Assembly (NCBI GenBank): GCA_036897625.1
Contig: JAYMTA010000087.1
Coordinates: 1-43,526 of the forward strand
Origin: Pelargonium cotyledonis
Lineage: Eukaryota; Streptophyta; Magnoliopsida; Geraniales; Geraniaceae
DNA length: 43,526 nt
Reading direction: 5' to 3'
Shown here piece by piece: positions 1 to 11,457 of this stretch. The translations under genes and the position numbers were made by a program. Numbering within the stretch: the first letter of the stretch is position 1; every line of letters starts with the position of its first letter. The notes under the pieces were generated by a model, which searched no databases, was not told the origin of the DNA, and worked only from the letters and a program-made list of their open reading frames with translations.

Positions 1-1555
1 GTTTGGATACTGTGGGATTCCAAATATTTGTCTGCGGACCTGTAGAGTGAGTTTCTCATAGATTGGGGGTCTCTGTACCATTTATACCTATATTAATACA
101 TGTAATTGATGTTTTTGCCACAATCTTAGCACCAAATTGGGGATTTATTGTTAGGTCACAATCATGGTCTTTGTCACATAGTTGTAGATATGTCAAAGGA
201 CTGTGAATTTGTACCCAAAATTGAAAGAAGATTGAGAATACAAAGCAATGCAGATGGTGTACTCTTTTGGAAGTATTTTATAATAAATTGACCAATAAAG
301 ACTTTTGATACACGTGATAACTACAAATACATTGTTGGCCCGACACAAGGTTAGAATTCTAACACTTCGAGGTGGGTTCGGCTCCTTTGGAAGGAGGTCT
401 TCGTCGCCCCAACCTAAGTAGCGTAGGAAAGGCCCAAGGCCCGCCTTTAGAAGAAGTGCAAGTAATCTACATCTTCATGGACATGTCTATTTCACCAAGT
501 CTTTTCTTCGAGACAATGTCCACATTTTATAATTAATGAATATTGTGTTTGTGCATTACACATATAACATTCAACACAACATACACACACAAATTTACGG
601 CTCTAACCGCAACTCCTTTTCTAATATGTCGATATTTTGTTTGAGTGTTAGTTTGTTAGGTGCTCGAACGCTAATTTGAGACATTCTTGACGCAATTAGA
701 AAAGAAAGTAGTCTTAAAGTACGCAAAACCCGACAAAAACAACTTATCGTGCCACCCAAAACTTATATTCTTGCGATACATGTAAAGCTCATGACTTTTC
801 ATCATAGGCATCCGATGCTTGTCCAAACGTGGTTCCTATTCCTATTCCAATACAGCAAACATACAATGTGAGCCATTAAATTTCTTAAGTTCTCCTATTT
901 TTTTGTGTAAAATAAAAAGATGCAAAACAAAAATTCTTAGAACATTTTAATTTATTCTTTTTGACTAAAATGAGAGGATAATTTTTTTTTTCTCTTCAAA
1001 TTAATGCTAAAAAATAATTGCAACACAAAAACGTGCACTACTTTAAAAAAAAATTTAACCAACTCATTAGTGAAATGTCTACATATTTGGCATGTCAAAA
1101 TTGAACTTGAATTTGACTTATCAATGTGGAGTTTTATCCCACTAATGAGTTTATTCTTAAAATCAAAAGAATATTGTAAGGTTTAAATATGGTGTAAACT
1201 GACGCATCAATAAACAAAATATTAACGGGATGAGCCCCCGACGCCCAAAACAACTTGTACGAGCACGGTCGTAACGATTACAGTCACTTGTTATTTGGTA
1301 TCGTGAATAATGTGAATTTGTCTGTCTAAGAGTTTCATCAAAATTAGTATACGCGTCTTAAATAAAAAAATTATTAAAATTAACTTACGTACAAACGAGT
1401 GTACGTGCACCTGTTTAAAGAACACCGTTAGATCTAGATAGAAGCTAAACCCAAGTTACTCAACCGATCCACTCAACGGCCAGGATTAACCTGACAATCT
1501 TAACTAGGGTTAACAAACAAACCAGTCATGAATATAATATGACACAAAGTCTCCG
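1..1555. other. intergenic, no gene recognised
   Basis: AT-rich sequence upstream of eIF5A. No open frame here resembles a protein I know, and no complete transposon with matching ends was found. The right part (about 1400-1555) is the likely eIF5A promoter. It includes a sequence close to a telo-box (ctagggtta, about 1504-1512), a motif common upstream of plant translation genes. Confidence 0.5.
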
Positions 1556-1560
1556 TATAA
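1531..1560 (+). promoter_or_regulatory. putative TATA region of the eIF5A gene
   Basis: Two TATA-like strings, aatataatat (about 1531-1540) and gtataa (about 1555-1560), lie 85-115 bases before the eIF5A start codon and are followed by a pyrimidine-rich leader. This is inference from position and composition only. Confidence 0.35.
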
Positions 1561-1643
1561 GGACCCAATTCCCACATGTTTTCGTCTTCTTCTTCATCAT
1601 CGGTTTGTTCTGGTAATTGATCATCTTTGTTGCAGAGACAACA

Positions 1644-4124
1644 ATGTCCGACGAGGAGCACCACTTCGAGGCCAAGGCCGACGCCGGCGCTTCCAAGACT
1701 TACCCTCAGCAGGCCGGCACAATCCGCAAAAACGGTTACATCGTCATCAAGAACAGAGCTTGCAAGGTTTGTTCACTCTTTCTCCTAAATTTCTCTTCTG
1801 GGTTTTGCTTATTTTCGTTGGATCAGTAATGGGTTATTGAGTTTTTGTTTATTTGTTTTGTGTATACTGTGAATTGTACTGTTTTGCTGTGATTGTAGTT
1901 GTGTTGTTGGTTGTTCTGGGTTTGTTTACTGTTTGTTGTTAAGCTGGCAATTCGTGCGTGTCGTGTTTCGGGGTCTGTCTGCTGCATGACACAACATGAA
2001 CGGTGACACGTTTAGTAGTTCAGGGTAATCGTGCTGAATGGTTGAATAGTTTAACACGGTAACTAGACGAGTTGTTCATAGACGACACACAAATCAGCAC
2101 ATTTTGCTCGAATAAAACCTATACGTTTGACACAATACACATCATGACTCAACATGATTGGGACAACTACATTCTTCATTCATAATTGTAGTTTCAACAT
2201 GTTAATTATAATCCTTAAGTGTGATAAGTGTGCGTGTTGTGACTAATTAATCATGCATGTGTGTTTAGATGTCCAACACGTACACACACGATTGCTAAAC
2301 GTGTCGAGTTCTTTAACATGAATACAAACATGATGACAAAATGTGAGCTTGAACACGCTAATTTTGTGTCGTATGTCGTGTTATGACACAAATTGACAGC
2401 TCTAGTTTGTTTTGTATTTGAAACTGGAAGAGATTGATTGCAGTAGTGAAAGTGATGTGGTATGATTTATTTGTGTTCTGGATTCACAATTACCCTCTTC
2501 GGCGATATATATGTGCATGTCACTTGATTGAAATAAACATTGACTTTTCTGGTAAAAAATCGATGAACTATTAGACAGCTACATTACTTGAAGTTTTTGT
2601 TGTAGCTTTTGTGTTGATGGTTTGATTTATATAGAAGGTTAGGATCTCATTTAAATTCTATAGCCAAAATGAATATACTCAATACCAGGGATCTTAGAGT
2701 TAAGTTACTGAATTTATGGTGCTTTAATGGTCTTTATGGGACAGTCTATTGTAGATGCAAGGTGATGGTTTTTTTATACCCGAATAGGAAAATATGCATC
2801 AGATTGAAATTGAAAATATTTGTTTTCTGCTAGTTTAGGTATTTTCTGGTGCTGTGTCACAGAAATAGTTAATCACTTTAACATATGTTTCGAACAGGTG
2901 GTTGAAGTTTCCACTTCAAAAACAGGCAAGCACGGACACGCTAAGTGCCACTTTGTGGCAATTGATATATTCAACGGAAAGAAGCTTGAGGATATTGTTC
3001 CTTCATCCCACAACTGCGATGTGAGTTGATTTCTTATTTCTCTGGTCTCTTATGGGCCTCTGTTTTACCAACTTTACTACTAGTTGGCGAGTGAATTGGG
3101 ATTTCGAAATTTATACTTATTGATTATATTGTATATTGCAGGTTCCGCATGTTAACCGTACTGACTATCAGCTGATTGACATCTCTGAAGATGGTTTTGT
3201 AAGTCACTATATTTTAAGCTAGAGAATGTGTTGGTGCATGTGTCTCATCAGCTTTAAAGGGGTATATAGAGTCCTACACTTAACCGAATTCTCGAAATCA
3301 CTAATTTCTAACTAAATAAAAAGCTTTGTTTTACCATAAAAAAAAAAACAAAAAAAAACTGCCTTATACATGTGTTAAGTAAAAACAACACATTAGTAGT
3401 TAGCAACACCATTGCCGGTGTAGTTGCAGACAGTTGTCGGTGGGTTAAAAAGGACACAATAGTAAAAACAAATGTAATATTTAGTGGTTCCACGACACTC
3501 ATCAGTCTAGTTGCCGACATGGGTTGGTACTAAGTGGATTTTGGGTACATGTAAATCTCATGTAATTGAGTCACATTATTTCTCATTTCTCTTTAAGTTG
3601 TCAAATTTCGGTTTCTCTTATCATTGTATATCCTGTTACCAAAAGGTCACGACTATGACATGGATGAATCTAGAATTTGGTTAATGATGTCAATATAGTG
3701 GGAGATGTATGTTCAGGACCACTGGTTTAGTTTAGGTGAATTATAAAAAAGCCACCAGGGACATTTGTAACCGGACAGTCACTGAATTGCCAAATTGATT
3801 TCGTTGACAATGCCATATGCAGGTGAGTCTTCTGACTGAAACTGGAAACACCAAGGATGATCTGAGGCTTCCCACCGATGACACTCTGCTTAGCCAGGTA
3901 CTTCACACCAAAAAGCATTTGCGCTCTCCTTCGTAACTTTTACGTAATTTATATCAACACAATGTGCTTTCCTTTTCTATGACGGGATTAAAGATCGCCT
4001 GTTAACATTTGGTGCGTAGATTAAAGACGGGTTTGCTGAAGGAAAGGACCTTGTGGTGACGGTCATGTCTGCAATGGGGGAAGAGCAGATCTGCGCCCTG
4101 AAAGACATTGGTCCTAAAAACTAA
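1644..4124 (+). CDS. EIF5A: eukaryotic translation initiation factor 5A (eIF5A)
   Basis: Five exons, 1644-1766, 2898-3020, 3142-3198, 3823-3897 and 4020-4124, join in frame with GT-AG introns into 160 residues, the usual plant eIF5A length. eIF5A binds ribosomes and helps them through stalling sequences and termination. It works only after one lysine becomes hypusine. That lysine is Lys52 here, within the motif [12 protein letters not shown] at the start of exon 2. The N-terminal half is the SH3-like domain with the hypusine loop; the C-terminal half (from about residue 84) is the OB-fold. The N terminus ([11 protein letters not shown]) and C terminus (ALKDIGPKN) are typical of plants. Intron 1 (1767-2897) carries a hAT-type MITE. 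Exon 4 starts with gtgagt, a donor-like string just inside the exon, but frame and homology support using it as coding. Nothing in the frame looks broken. Confidence 0.97.
1939..2404. mobile_element. non-autonomous hAT-type MITE in eIF5A intron 1
   Basis: The left end reads ttaagctggcaattcgtg. The inverted right end reads tagagctgtcaatttgtg, so the terminal inverted repeats match at most positions. The flanks are gtttgttg (1931-1938) and gtttgttt (2405-2412), an 8-bp target-site duplication with one mismatch, as expected for hAT elements. The 466-bp interior is rich in cgtgt/acacg strings and has no coding capacity. Three further copies or relatives with the same ends occur at 32684, 35049 and 41865. 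Confidence 0.8.
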
Positions 4125-4815
4125 ATATGATACCGTAGTTCCTCGGGGACATTAGTCCTATAAATCAAATATGATGCTGTAGCAATAGCTATTGCTGATG
4201 CTTTACTCTTCTATATGCACTACATGTGTGTGAAACAAACTTATTAAAAGTCGATCTTTCGATGGTGTGGCTAAAATCTCTTCAAGCTTGTAATCGGGAA
4301 ATGGATAGAAAACCCGAGCCCTTGGTGAAGGGAATTTACATTACATTACAGCAGATTGAACTTATATCGTATACAGTACTATAATTTTAAGTCTTATGTT
4401 TCATGTTTTTCTTTCTGCTAAAGCTTATGCGCTGCGAATCATGTAACATCCTGTGAGGGTTAGGTATGGTCCAAGTAATTATAGTCAAAATTGTTCACTT
4501 GTACAAAAGTTATATCTAACAATGCGCGGGCTGGCCCTGAAACACACGTTATTTGGTCAGTTTTAACAGGTCTCATTACTTAACGAGATCCGTATGGCCA
4601 TATACACTCAAATCTTTCAGGTTTTGCTCTTTTTCGGGTCGAGTAAGGTTAAAGTGAACTATTTGAGTTTTTAAGAGATATAGGTTGTGTTGTCAAATCA
4701 TGATATTTTATTCCATTACAATATTGTCAAATTAGAATAACATGAAAATTACTTAATGCTAAAGATAATCTTTTAACAAAATTTTATAATTGAGGGAACA
4801 AATTTGACATCATGA

Positions 4816-4952
4816 GATGGCAAAATGACCCGACCTTGAGGGGGCCCGGTTCTCCCCGCCCCGATGGGGGCGGGGCGGAGATTAAATTTTTCGGGTTTCA
4901 GGTCAGTTTATGATAGGAAAAGCTATACCCCGCCCTGTAAACCGATACAGTA

Positions 4953-4991
<39 letters not shown>

Positions 4992-5165
4992 AAATAAATA
5001 CCAAATTTGAGGAGGGTCATGGGGTTCGGAATCCCCGTCCCCAAACGGGACAAGGATGCGGGACAGGGAAAGCACAACCAACAGCGAAGCGAAGCGGATC
5101 TGGGGCTCGGGGAAAATGATCGAGGCGGGGACGGGGATTATAAAACCCGCCCCTTTGCCATCCCT
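4816..5165. mobile_element. GC-rich hAT-like MITE with internal microsatellite
   Basis: The left end is gatggcaaaatgacccg. The right end, inverted, is agggatggcaaaggggcggg, the common plant form of this element type. Flanks catcatga (4808-4815) and aatcatga (5166-5173) match at 7 of 8 positions, consistent with a hAT target-site duplication. The interior is full of cccgcccc/ggggcggg strings, unlike the AT-rich surroundings, and is split by a TA/GT microsatellite. The left end seems to have lost its first few bases. No transposase is present. Confidence 0.6.
4952..4991. repeat. compound (AT)n(GT)n microsatellite
   Basis: About nine AT units run straight into about ten GT units, inside the GC-rich MITE. 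This is read directly from the sequence; the repeat number is likely to vary between individuals. Confidence 0.95.
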
Positions 5166-5367
5166 AATCATGACCAAAACAATTCATAAAAATTGTCATA
5201 TTTGATACAGTTTGAGATCAAACTAAAACAATGTAGATGGTTTAGGGACCAATTTGAAACAAAAATTAAATTGAGCACAAATATGAAGCAAAATAGATAA
5301 TAAATGGATCAAAATGCAATCAATTAAAGCAAGAATAGAAATCTTGCGTGCTACTGTACTGTGTCAG

Positions 5368-5528
5368 AGTCAAAGCACGATAAAGCAACGCCTCAGCTAG
5401 CGCCGTTAAAGAAACAGTCAAGTCATCTGATCCAACGGCGATCCCCTCACCTTGGCTCAAGAGCAATCACAGCCGTTCATCACCCTCATCTCTCTCACAC
5501 AAAAACCACCTGAGTCAATTCCAGTCAA
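5368..5528 (-). promoter_or_regulatory. cluster of four W-box elements upstream of WRKY32
   Basis: AGTCAA, which reads TTGACT on the other strand, occurs at 5368-5373, 5416-5421, 5513-5518 and 5523-5528. TTGAC(C/T) is the W-box bound by WRKY proteins. By chance about 0.1 copies of this hexamer would be expected on both strands in 160 bp. The cluster lies about 200-360 bp before the start codon of a WRKY gene, so auto- or cross-regulation is a fair inference. Confidence 0.6.
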
Positions 5529-5561
5529 CGGACACATATACCCCAACTCTTTAAACGCAAC

Positions 5562-5584
5562 CTCTCTCTCTCTCTCTCTCTCTC
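5562..5584. repeat. (TC)n pyrimidine tract near the WRKY32 transcription start
   Basis: An uninterrupted run of about eleven TC units, as often seen near plant core promoters. A TATA-like string (tatataa, about 5654-5660) follows it, about 70 bases before the start codon. Confidence 0.85.
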
Positions 5585-5653
5585 AAAATCCGAAATATCG
5601 GTTTCGAGAATCTCCGCGACTCGTTTCCGGTTCGGTTTCTGGATTTCGGACAA

Positions 5654-5660
5654 TATATAA
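5654..5660 (+). promoter_or_regulatory. TATA box of WRKY32
   Basis: The string caatatataaacc is a good plant TATA box. It lies about 67 bases before the ATG, implying a leader of roughly 40 bases if used. Confidence 0.5.
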
Positions 5661-5726
5661 ACCGAGATCAACTGTTTCTTCACTTTACTCTCGCTTTTGA
5701 GAAACAGCTCAGACAGAGTCTCGGCC

Positions 5727-8700
5727 ATGGCAGAGAGTGTGAGCTTTCAGGCTGTACAATCAGAGAATCCAAGGCCTTCTGCGGAGGAATCCGAGGAAGA
5801 CGACGACGACGAGGACCGTCACGGTTTCGGCGAGCTACGCGGACTCGCTGACTCGGAACTCGGAGCCGAGTTGGGGACGAGCTCTGTTGGTGGAGCTGAG
5901 TTGAAGGAAGCTCAATTAGAAACCCTAGCTGTGGAGGTGGATAAGGCGGAGAGTGATCAGCTTGCTGGTACGTTTTTTTTTTCTTCTCTCGCTCTCTCCT
6001 TGAAATGAGTTGTTTTCTCCAGTTTGTGGTGACAGTGATGGCGTTTGTTGATCTGGTAGGGTTACAGGTGAATTCTGCTGTGGAAGAGCGCGGAGGAGAG
6101 GAATTCAAGGTGAGGAGCTCATTCAGGATGATTTTTGCTGTTGTTATTGTTGGTGAATTTTGAGAGTTTTTGTGTTTGTTTTATGTGTTCTGGATCCATT
6201 TGTATGAATTTTTGAGCTCTGTGTAGGTTTTGAATATTTTTTGCTTTGGATCGGGGGATTTCGTGAAAATATGTTCAGTTCCTTTACTGTCATTATATAG
6301 GTTTTAGGAGACTGAATTGTGACGGTGAGTTAAGGAATGATTGTGATAATTTAATGTAGACGTTCATGAATAGAATTGAACTGAAAAAAAAAAATAGAGA
6401 AGCAAAATCCAAACTTAGATTGTTACTTACCATACCTGTATTATACCAAATCTTAGCGAGTTTTGTGAACTTGATAATGATTGTCATCATTTGCAAATCA
6501 TTGTTTGCAAGCTCTTTTGAGTTATTTTCTAACGAATTTCATGAACTTGGTGATGAATATCATCATCTTATGCCATGAAATTTCAGGGGAAATGTAGTTT
6601 CGGAAAGGAAAAGAAATGATGATCAACTTATTTATATAATTATTTAGCATGCACAAGGGGCAGAAAGAAATCGATAAGTGTCAGTGTTATTGCCAACTCT
6701 TACCTGTGAATGGGACATGTATGAAAGATCGACCAGAGAATTTAGAAAAAGGGGTTTCATCCACAAAGATCTTTCCTTATGAACACAGTAAACATGCAAA
6801 TGACTACTGAAGCTCTACTGATGTTGAAAAATATAACTTTTTACTCTATGGTTGTGATGTGAAAAATCCTTGACTCGTATATTTATAAACTTTTTATAAA
6901 GGTTTATTTCCCTGTTTTCTGCCTTATGTTTATCAGCTGACGAATTTCCTTCTCTCTGACCATTCTAACTTCTTTCATTTCGGGGTCTTAGATTGCAAGC
7001 TAGCCTTGCAATTTGGTTGGGTTTGGGTGGACTCTTGACAAAAGCTTATTATTCCAGCATAAACCTCACTTTAAAATACAAATATTATGATTATTTGTAG
7101 TCAATAGTATGCGTGCTCAAGTAAGTGTATAAGAGATCCTTTATTGAACAGCAGGGCCAGGGCTTAGCAATTAATATATGAATAAAAATATGAAAGAATA
7201 ATTTTCTTTTTTCATCAATTGAAATACAAGACGTCTTCTATTGTCATTTTCCTCTTTGTAGTTGTAGCTTCATTTGAGTCTCATCTGTATGTAGTCCCTA
7301 CTTTTTGGTGGATCCCATACCCTTGTGTCTTTTCCATTTGTGCACATCATTTAACACTATCTTTAGCATTGTTTCTACATTTCTATCTATAGGCTGTGCA
7401 ATGAATTTTTGTTTTCTCTTCTATGTGATGACACTGGAGGTGTTGAGACCCAGATAGGTGAAAGATATGTCTACCTCCTATCAGTTTTGTGATTACTCAG
7501 TTTCATGAATAATATACTGATATAGACGAAAGTACTTCCTGTATCCTTAGGTTTCATGGTCGTGTGATTTTTTACATCTGCACACTTGACACTTGCGAGA
7601 AAACATGTACTGTAGTTTTAGGATAGGGATGGTTTGTAGTTTAAGATGGTTAGTGTATTTTATGGTCAAATATTTATTTCATAATGGTTACCTTCTACAT
7701 TCACTAGCTAATATATTATGCTTCTTATTTGGTCTTTAGATATTAATTTTGACATACTAATTGTATGATTACTTTTAGGAACAAGTTGGGGTGTCCAACC
7801 AGGATGTTTTAGCTAGTGTTGACGATGTTGTATCCCAAGCTCCTGAAGGTCAGATACAAAATCAGCAGCAGTTAGTTGTCTGTCCAATTTCATCATCTGA
7901 ACTATCACCAACTTCTGTTACACAACCTATTTCATCGGCTACAAGTCCAACGCTATTAGAACAGAAAGCCTTACCCCAGAAAGTGAATATATCTACGCCA
8001 GAAACAGACCAGCAAAACTCTTCCAAACTTAGTGTTGCAATTTTAAAAACACCCCCCGCGGATGGTTTCAACTGGCGTAAATATGGACAGAAGTTAGTAA
8101 AGAGTCCTCAAGGTTCAAGAAGTTATTACAAGTGCACATACTCTGAATGTTATGCTAAAAGAGCTGAGTGTTGTGATCACTCAGGCCATGTAATCGAGAT
8201 GGTTTATAAAGGGCAGCACAATCATGATCCACCGCGGAAGAATACATGCACAAGGGAAAATCGAATTTTATCTCCTACTAAGCCTGTTCTCAGTAATAGT
8301 ATTGTAGAGCCACCGGCAAGAACGGTTAACGGATCAGACCCTTCTATATCTGCAAAAGAGCCTATACAGGAAACAGCTTCAGCTACTGAACGGAAGCGAC
8401 CGAGTCCAAGCAACTCTAGCGGGAACGATGAAATTACAGTTAAGGAGGAGCATGTCAATGAACCAGAGCCAAAACGAAGGCAAGTTCCAAGAATAAAAAT
8501 TTATGATATGTGCAAAGACAGTTTGATAACATTATCCTTTGTTTTCTGTTTCTTTTCTCTTGATGGTTGTTCAGAGTGAAGAAGGGCAACGTAGCAAATT
8601 CAGGTGCTCTCTTAAAACCTGGAAAGAAACCTAAGTTCGTTGTGCATGCAGCTGGCGATGTGGGGATCTCAAGTGATGGATACAGATGGCGCAAGTATGG

Positions 8701-9682
8701 ACAGAAAATGGTGAAAGGAAATCCAAATCCCAGGTGCGTGCCTATTTATTAAATTAGTTGATTCTTCTAATCAGTATTAGTTTAAATTTCAATGGTTTAA
8801 TTTCTTATTCTCAATCTTATTTTATGTATGCTCAAGCTATAGCTCCTCAGTTCATTCTTATGTAATTAAAGAAGATGCAAATTTGTTGTCGTTGAAAATT
8901 GAAATCATCTTGAAGAGCTGAAAATGATTTCTCATATCTACCTTCTGCTGAAATTTCTGTTCACGAGGAACAAACACTCTTTCATGTAGTTAAAATTGAT
9001 CTCATTGTTTGGTCGGGCTCAATCACATTCTCTTTTCCATTCCATTCTTATCCCGATTCTATTGTTACCTTTTTCATTACCAACCAAAAAGTATAATGAG
9101 ATCTCTGTCCCAACTCCAAGTGTATTTATTTTCTTTTGGCCATTTTTAGGGTGTCACGAAGAGGACAACTGAGCATACATATTTTTAACCTAGATGTTTA
9201 TACTCATGCATTCTATGGTCAGGTTTGCTTAAGTTACATTGACCTGAGTTTTCGTGATTGACTTTTAATCTAATCTGTGTGTTCTCATCCTTTTGTTTTG
9301 ATTCACTCTATGCATTTAACTCAGGAACTACTATCGGTGCACATCTGCCGGATGTCCTGTCCGTAAGCACATTGAGACAGCTGTGGATAACACAAGTGCC
9401 CTTATAATTACTTACAAGGGAATACATGACCACGACATGCCTGTACCAAAGAAGCGACACGGCCCACCAAGTGCTCCACTTGTTGCTGCCACTGCTCCTG
9501 CTTCCATGAGCAATTCGCAACCCAAGAAAACCGAGCCCCTCCCAAACCAAATATCCTCAACCCAGTGGTCGGTCGACAAAGAAGGTGAGCTGACCGGTGA
9601 GGCCTTGGACCTTGGAGGTGAGAAGGCAATGGAATCAGCTCGAACTCTTCTAAGCATCGGGTTTGAAATTAAGCCTTGCTGA
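5727..9682 (+). CDS. WRKY32: group I WRKY transcription factor, WRKY32-like
   Basis: Five exons (5727-5967, 6060-6109, 7779-8479, 8575-8733, 9325-9682) join in frame to 502 residues. There are two WRKY DNA-binding domains, which defines group I. The first WRKYGQK is at 196-202 with a C-X4-C-X22-HNH zinc finger. The second is at 369-375 with C-X4-C-X23-HDH. The C-terminal domain is cut by the intron usual after the PR of NPNPR, and is followed by [12 protein letters not shown] as in WRKY32. The N terminus holds an acidic run (residues about 20-32) and Ser-Pro sites (LSPT, TSPT) that could be MAP-kinase targets. Basic EPKRRVKK may be a nuclear signal. The 50-nt exon 2 is set by frame: starting at 6060 gives a clean acidic peptide, whereas starting at 6068 does not. 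Intron 3 (8480-8574) is GC-AG. The W-box cluster upstream suggests WRKY-dependent control. The WRKY32 assignment rests on remembered Arabidopsis sequence. Confidence 0.93.
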
Positions 9683-11457
9683 AAAACATCCCATATGGTC
9701 GCCCAAGTCCTGTACCAGCTGCCACATTACAAAGCTTTAAATTAATAGGTCTGATGATCCCAATCTCTCCTCTCTCTCTCTCTCTCTTGTGTTTATTTGA
9801 GTTGCTTTCGTGTAGACGTAATGTTCTAGCGAACAGCCGTGTATATTTGGTATTGTACACCTTGAAACCGTTTGGACTAGGGGGGCAATAATAGTGAAAC
9901 GATATAGCATTGGTTGGCGCATATTGGTGAAACCGATCCAAACTATAGTTACTTGATCACAATTTTACACGACACAACACAACTCGAAGAGTATCCTTTA
10001 CCTGAATTGGCCGTTACTGTCAATTCATTAGTTTATCGATCTTTTTACACCTATACTATAGGATCATTGGTTAGATATTTCTTGATTTCTCTTGTAGCTA
10101 AGATTAGTGATGAGTCAAGAGAGTGATAGTTTCAGATTGTAGTGCATGAAGAGATTTTCCTAAAACCTCCCAGGGATGTCACTTTCGTTCAGGATGTGCT
10201 GAAAGCGATTTGGATAAGATCCAGGAACTCATAGTTAGTGTTAGTGTTGCTTTTAGAGAAAGTAAGTACAATGTGTTGAAACTAACGACGAAGACATGAA
10301 TCCCCTAAAAGATAGTATCGCTCCGTAAAAAGGTTATATATGAATTATTAATAATATTTAGAGAATAAATTAGAATGTGCTAAATACTACTGCCGGTGGG
10401 ACTCGAAATCTAGAACTCACTACTGAATCCAAGGGCTTTAATCACTTGGCCAGCAAAGTTTTGGTTATAACACTTATTTTCAAACGAATGGAATATATAG
10501 TTTAAAATTCGGAGGACTTTGGTGTGTCGTGGCTCTCTCTAATTTTGAGGGGAGAAATGATTGAAACCTTCCCAAGCTGCCCTACAATATGAGGCATTTC
10601 CTCATTTATCATCATAAATGACCTCACTTTGAAATAGGGTGCACCTAACATTTTTGTGACCTTTGGACCCTATAGTACAAACATGTTTTCCTTTTCTTTT
10701 TAGGGCCATAGTCTCTTCCTCAACACAAGAAAACATTGTGCTGTTAACCCATTCTTACCAACCCTTTCATGGCCATTCAAGTCATTGATGCCCACCACAC
10801 CTACCAACTCATTATTTTACTGTGTATTGCTCTTTCTTTAATCACTTGTTTGATTGATTCGATAAATCAAAATGTACACTGTCGTTTAGCGATGGTAATA
10901 CGATCATATGTTGTTGACTCATTCAAAACCATAAAATTGATCATCGAGGAACCGAATCCAAGATTTTGATTCATACATTTTAACAGGCTTAAATTTAAAA
11001 TTAAGGAAATGCGACTCAAACAGGGCAAACCCGCACTCACCCTGCACACTCTGTAAAACCCGAGTCTAGTTTGGGTTAGGTCATTTTTACCCTAAACCCA
11101 AATTGTTAGCTCTAGCACATAAACAATATGCTTAAATTTATACTTTTCTCTGTTCCCTGAGTTGCTTGTTTGCATTAAAATCACAATTCTAGTCACTAAC
11201 CCTTTTCTACTGTACAAAAAATTGTACATCATTTGTTTTTTCATGGCTCTCAGTATCAGCACAAGAGCACAGTCACCATTTAGTTTATAGCTCACTTCTA
11301 ATCTACAATCTATTAATCCATGACACATAGGATATATAAATTTTCAGAATTTTATACATGGTCACATAGTAGAGCTCAAAACCAGTCACCAACAAGGCAA
11401 ACTGATGATCCAATCCAACCCCTCGAGCAAGCGAGCGAGCTCCTTTCTATCTGCACA
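9683..11457. other. intergenic between WRKY32 and the Tag-like glycosylase (convergent 3' ends)
   Basis: Holds the WRKY32 3' untranslated region, with a TC run at about 9770-9786, and the presumed 3' end of the minus-strand glycosylase gene just above 11400. An isolated hAT-like right end (aaattgttagctcta, ending at 11114) resembles the MITEs elsewhere in the window, but I could not find its left partner. No further gene is seen; open frames of 60-80 codons here look random. Confidence 0.5.

Larger units (their letters stand above)
4125..5652. other. intergenic: eIF5A 3' region, a MITE and the WRKY32 promoter
   Basis: Contains the eIF5A 3' untranslated region (end not determined), then AT-rich DNA, the GC-rich MITE at 4816-5165, and the WRKY promoter with its W-box cluster from about 5368. 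Short open frames across 4910-5190 lie inside the MITE and are not genes. Confidence 0.6.

Noticed and set aside
4910-5189. Overlapping open frames on both strands around 4.9-5.2 kb
   Set aside because: They lie within a GC-rich MITE and its microsatellite, giving repetitive products (HTHTH, YIYIY).
5680-6108. 142-codon minus-strand open frame opposite WRKY32 exon 1
   Set aside because: It mirrors the GC-rich WRKY coding exon and its flanks, and its product is low-complexity Arg/Ser/Pro with no known family.
11050-11122. A fifth complete hAT MITE ending at 11114
   Set aside because: Only the right end is recognisable; no matching left end or target-site duplication could be found.
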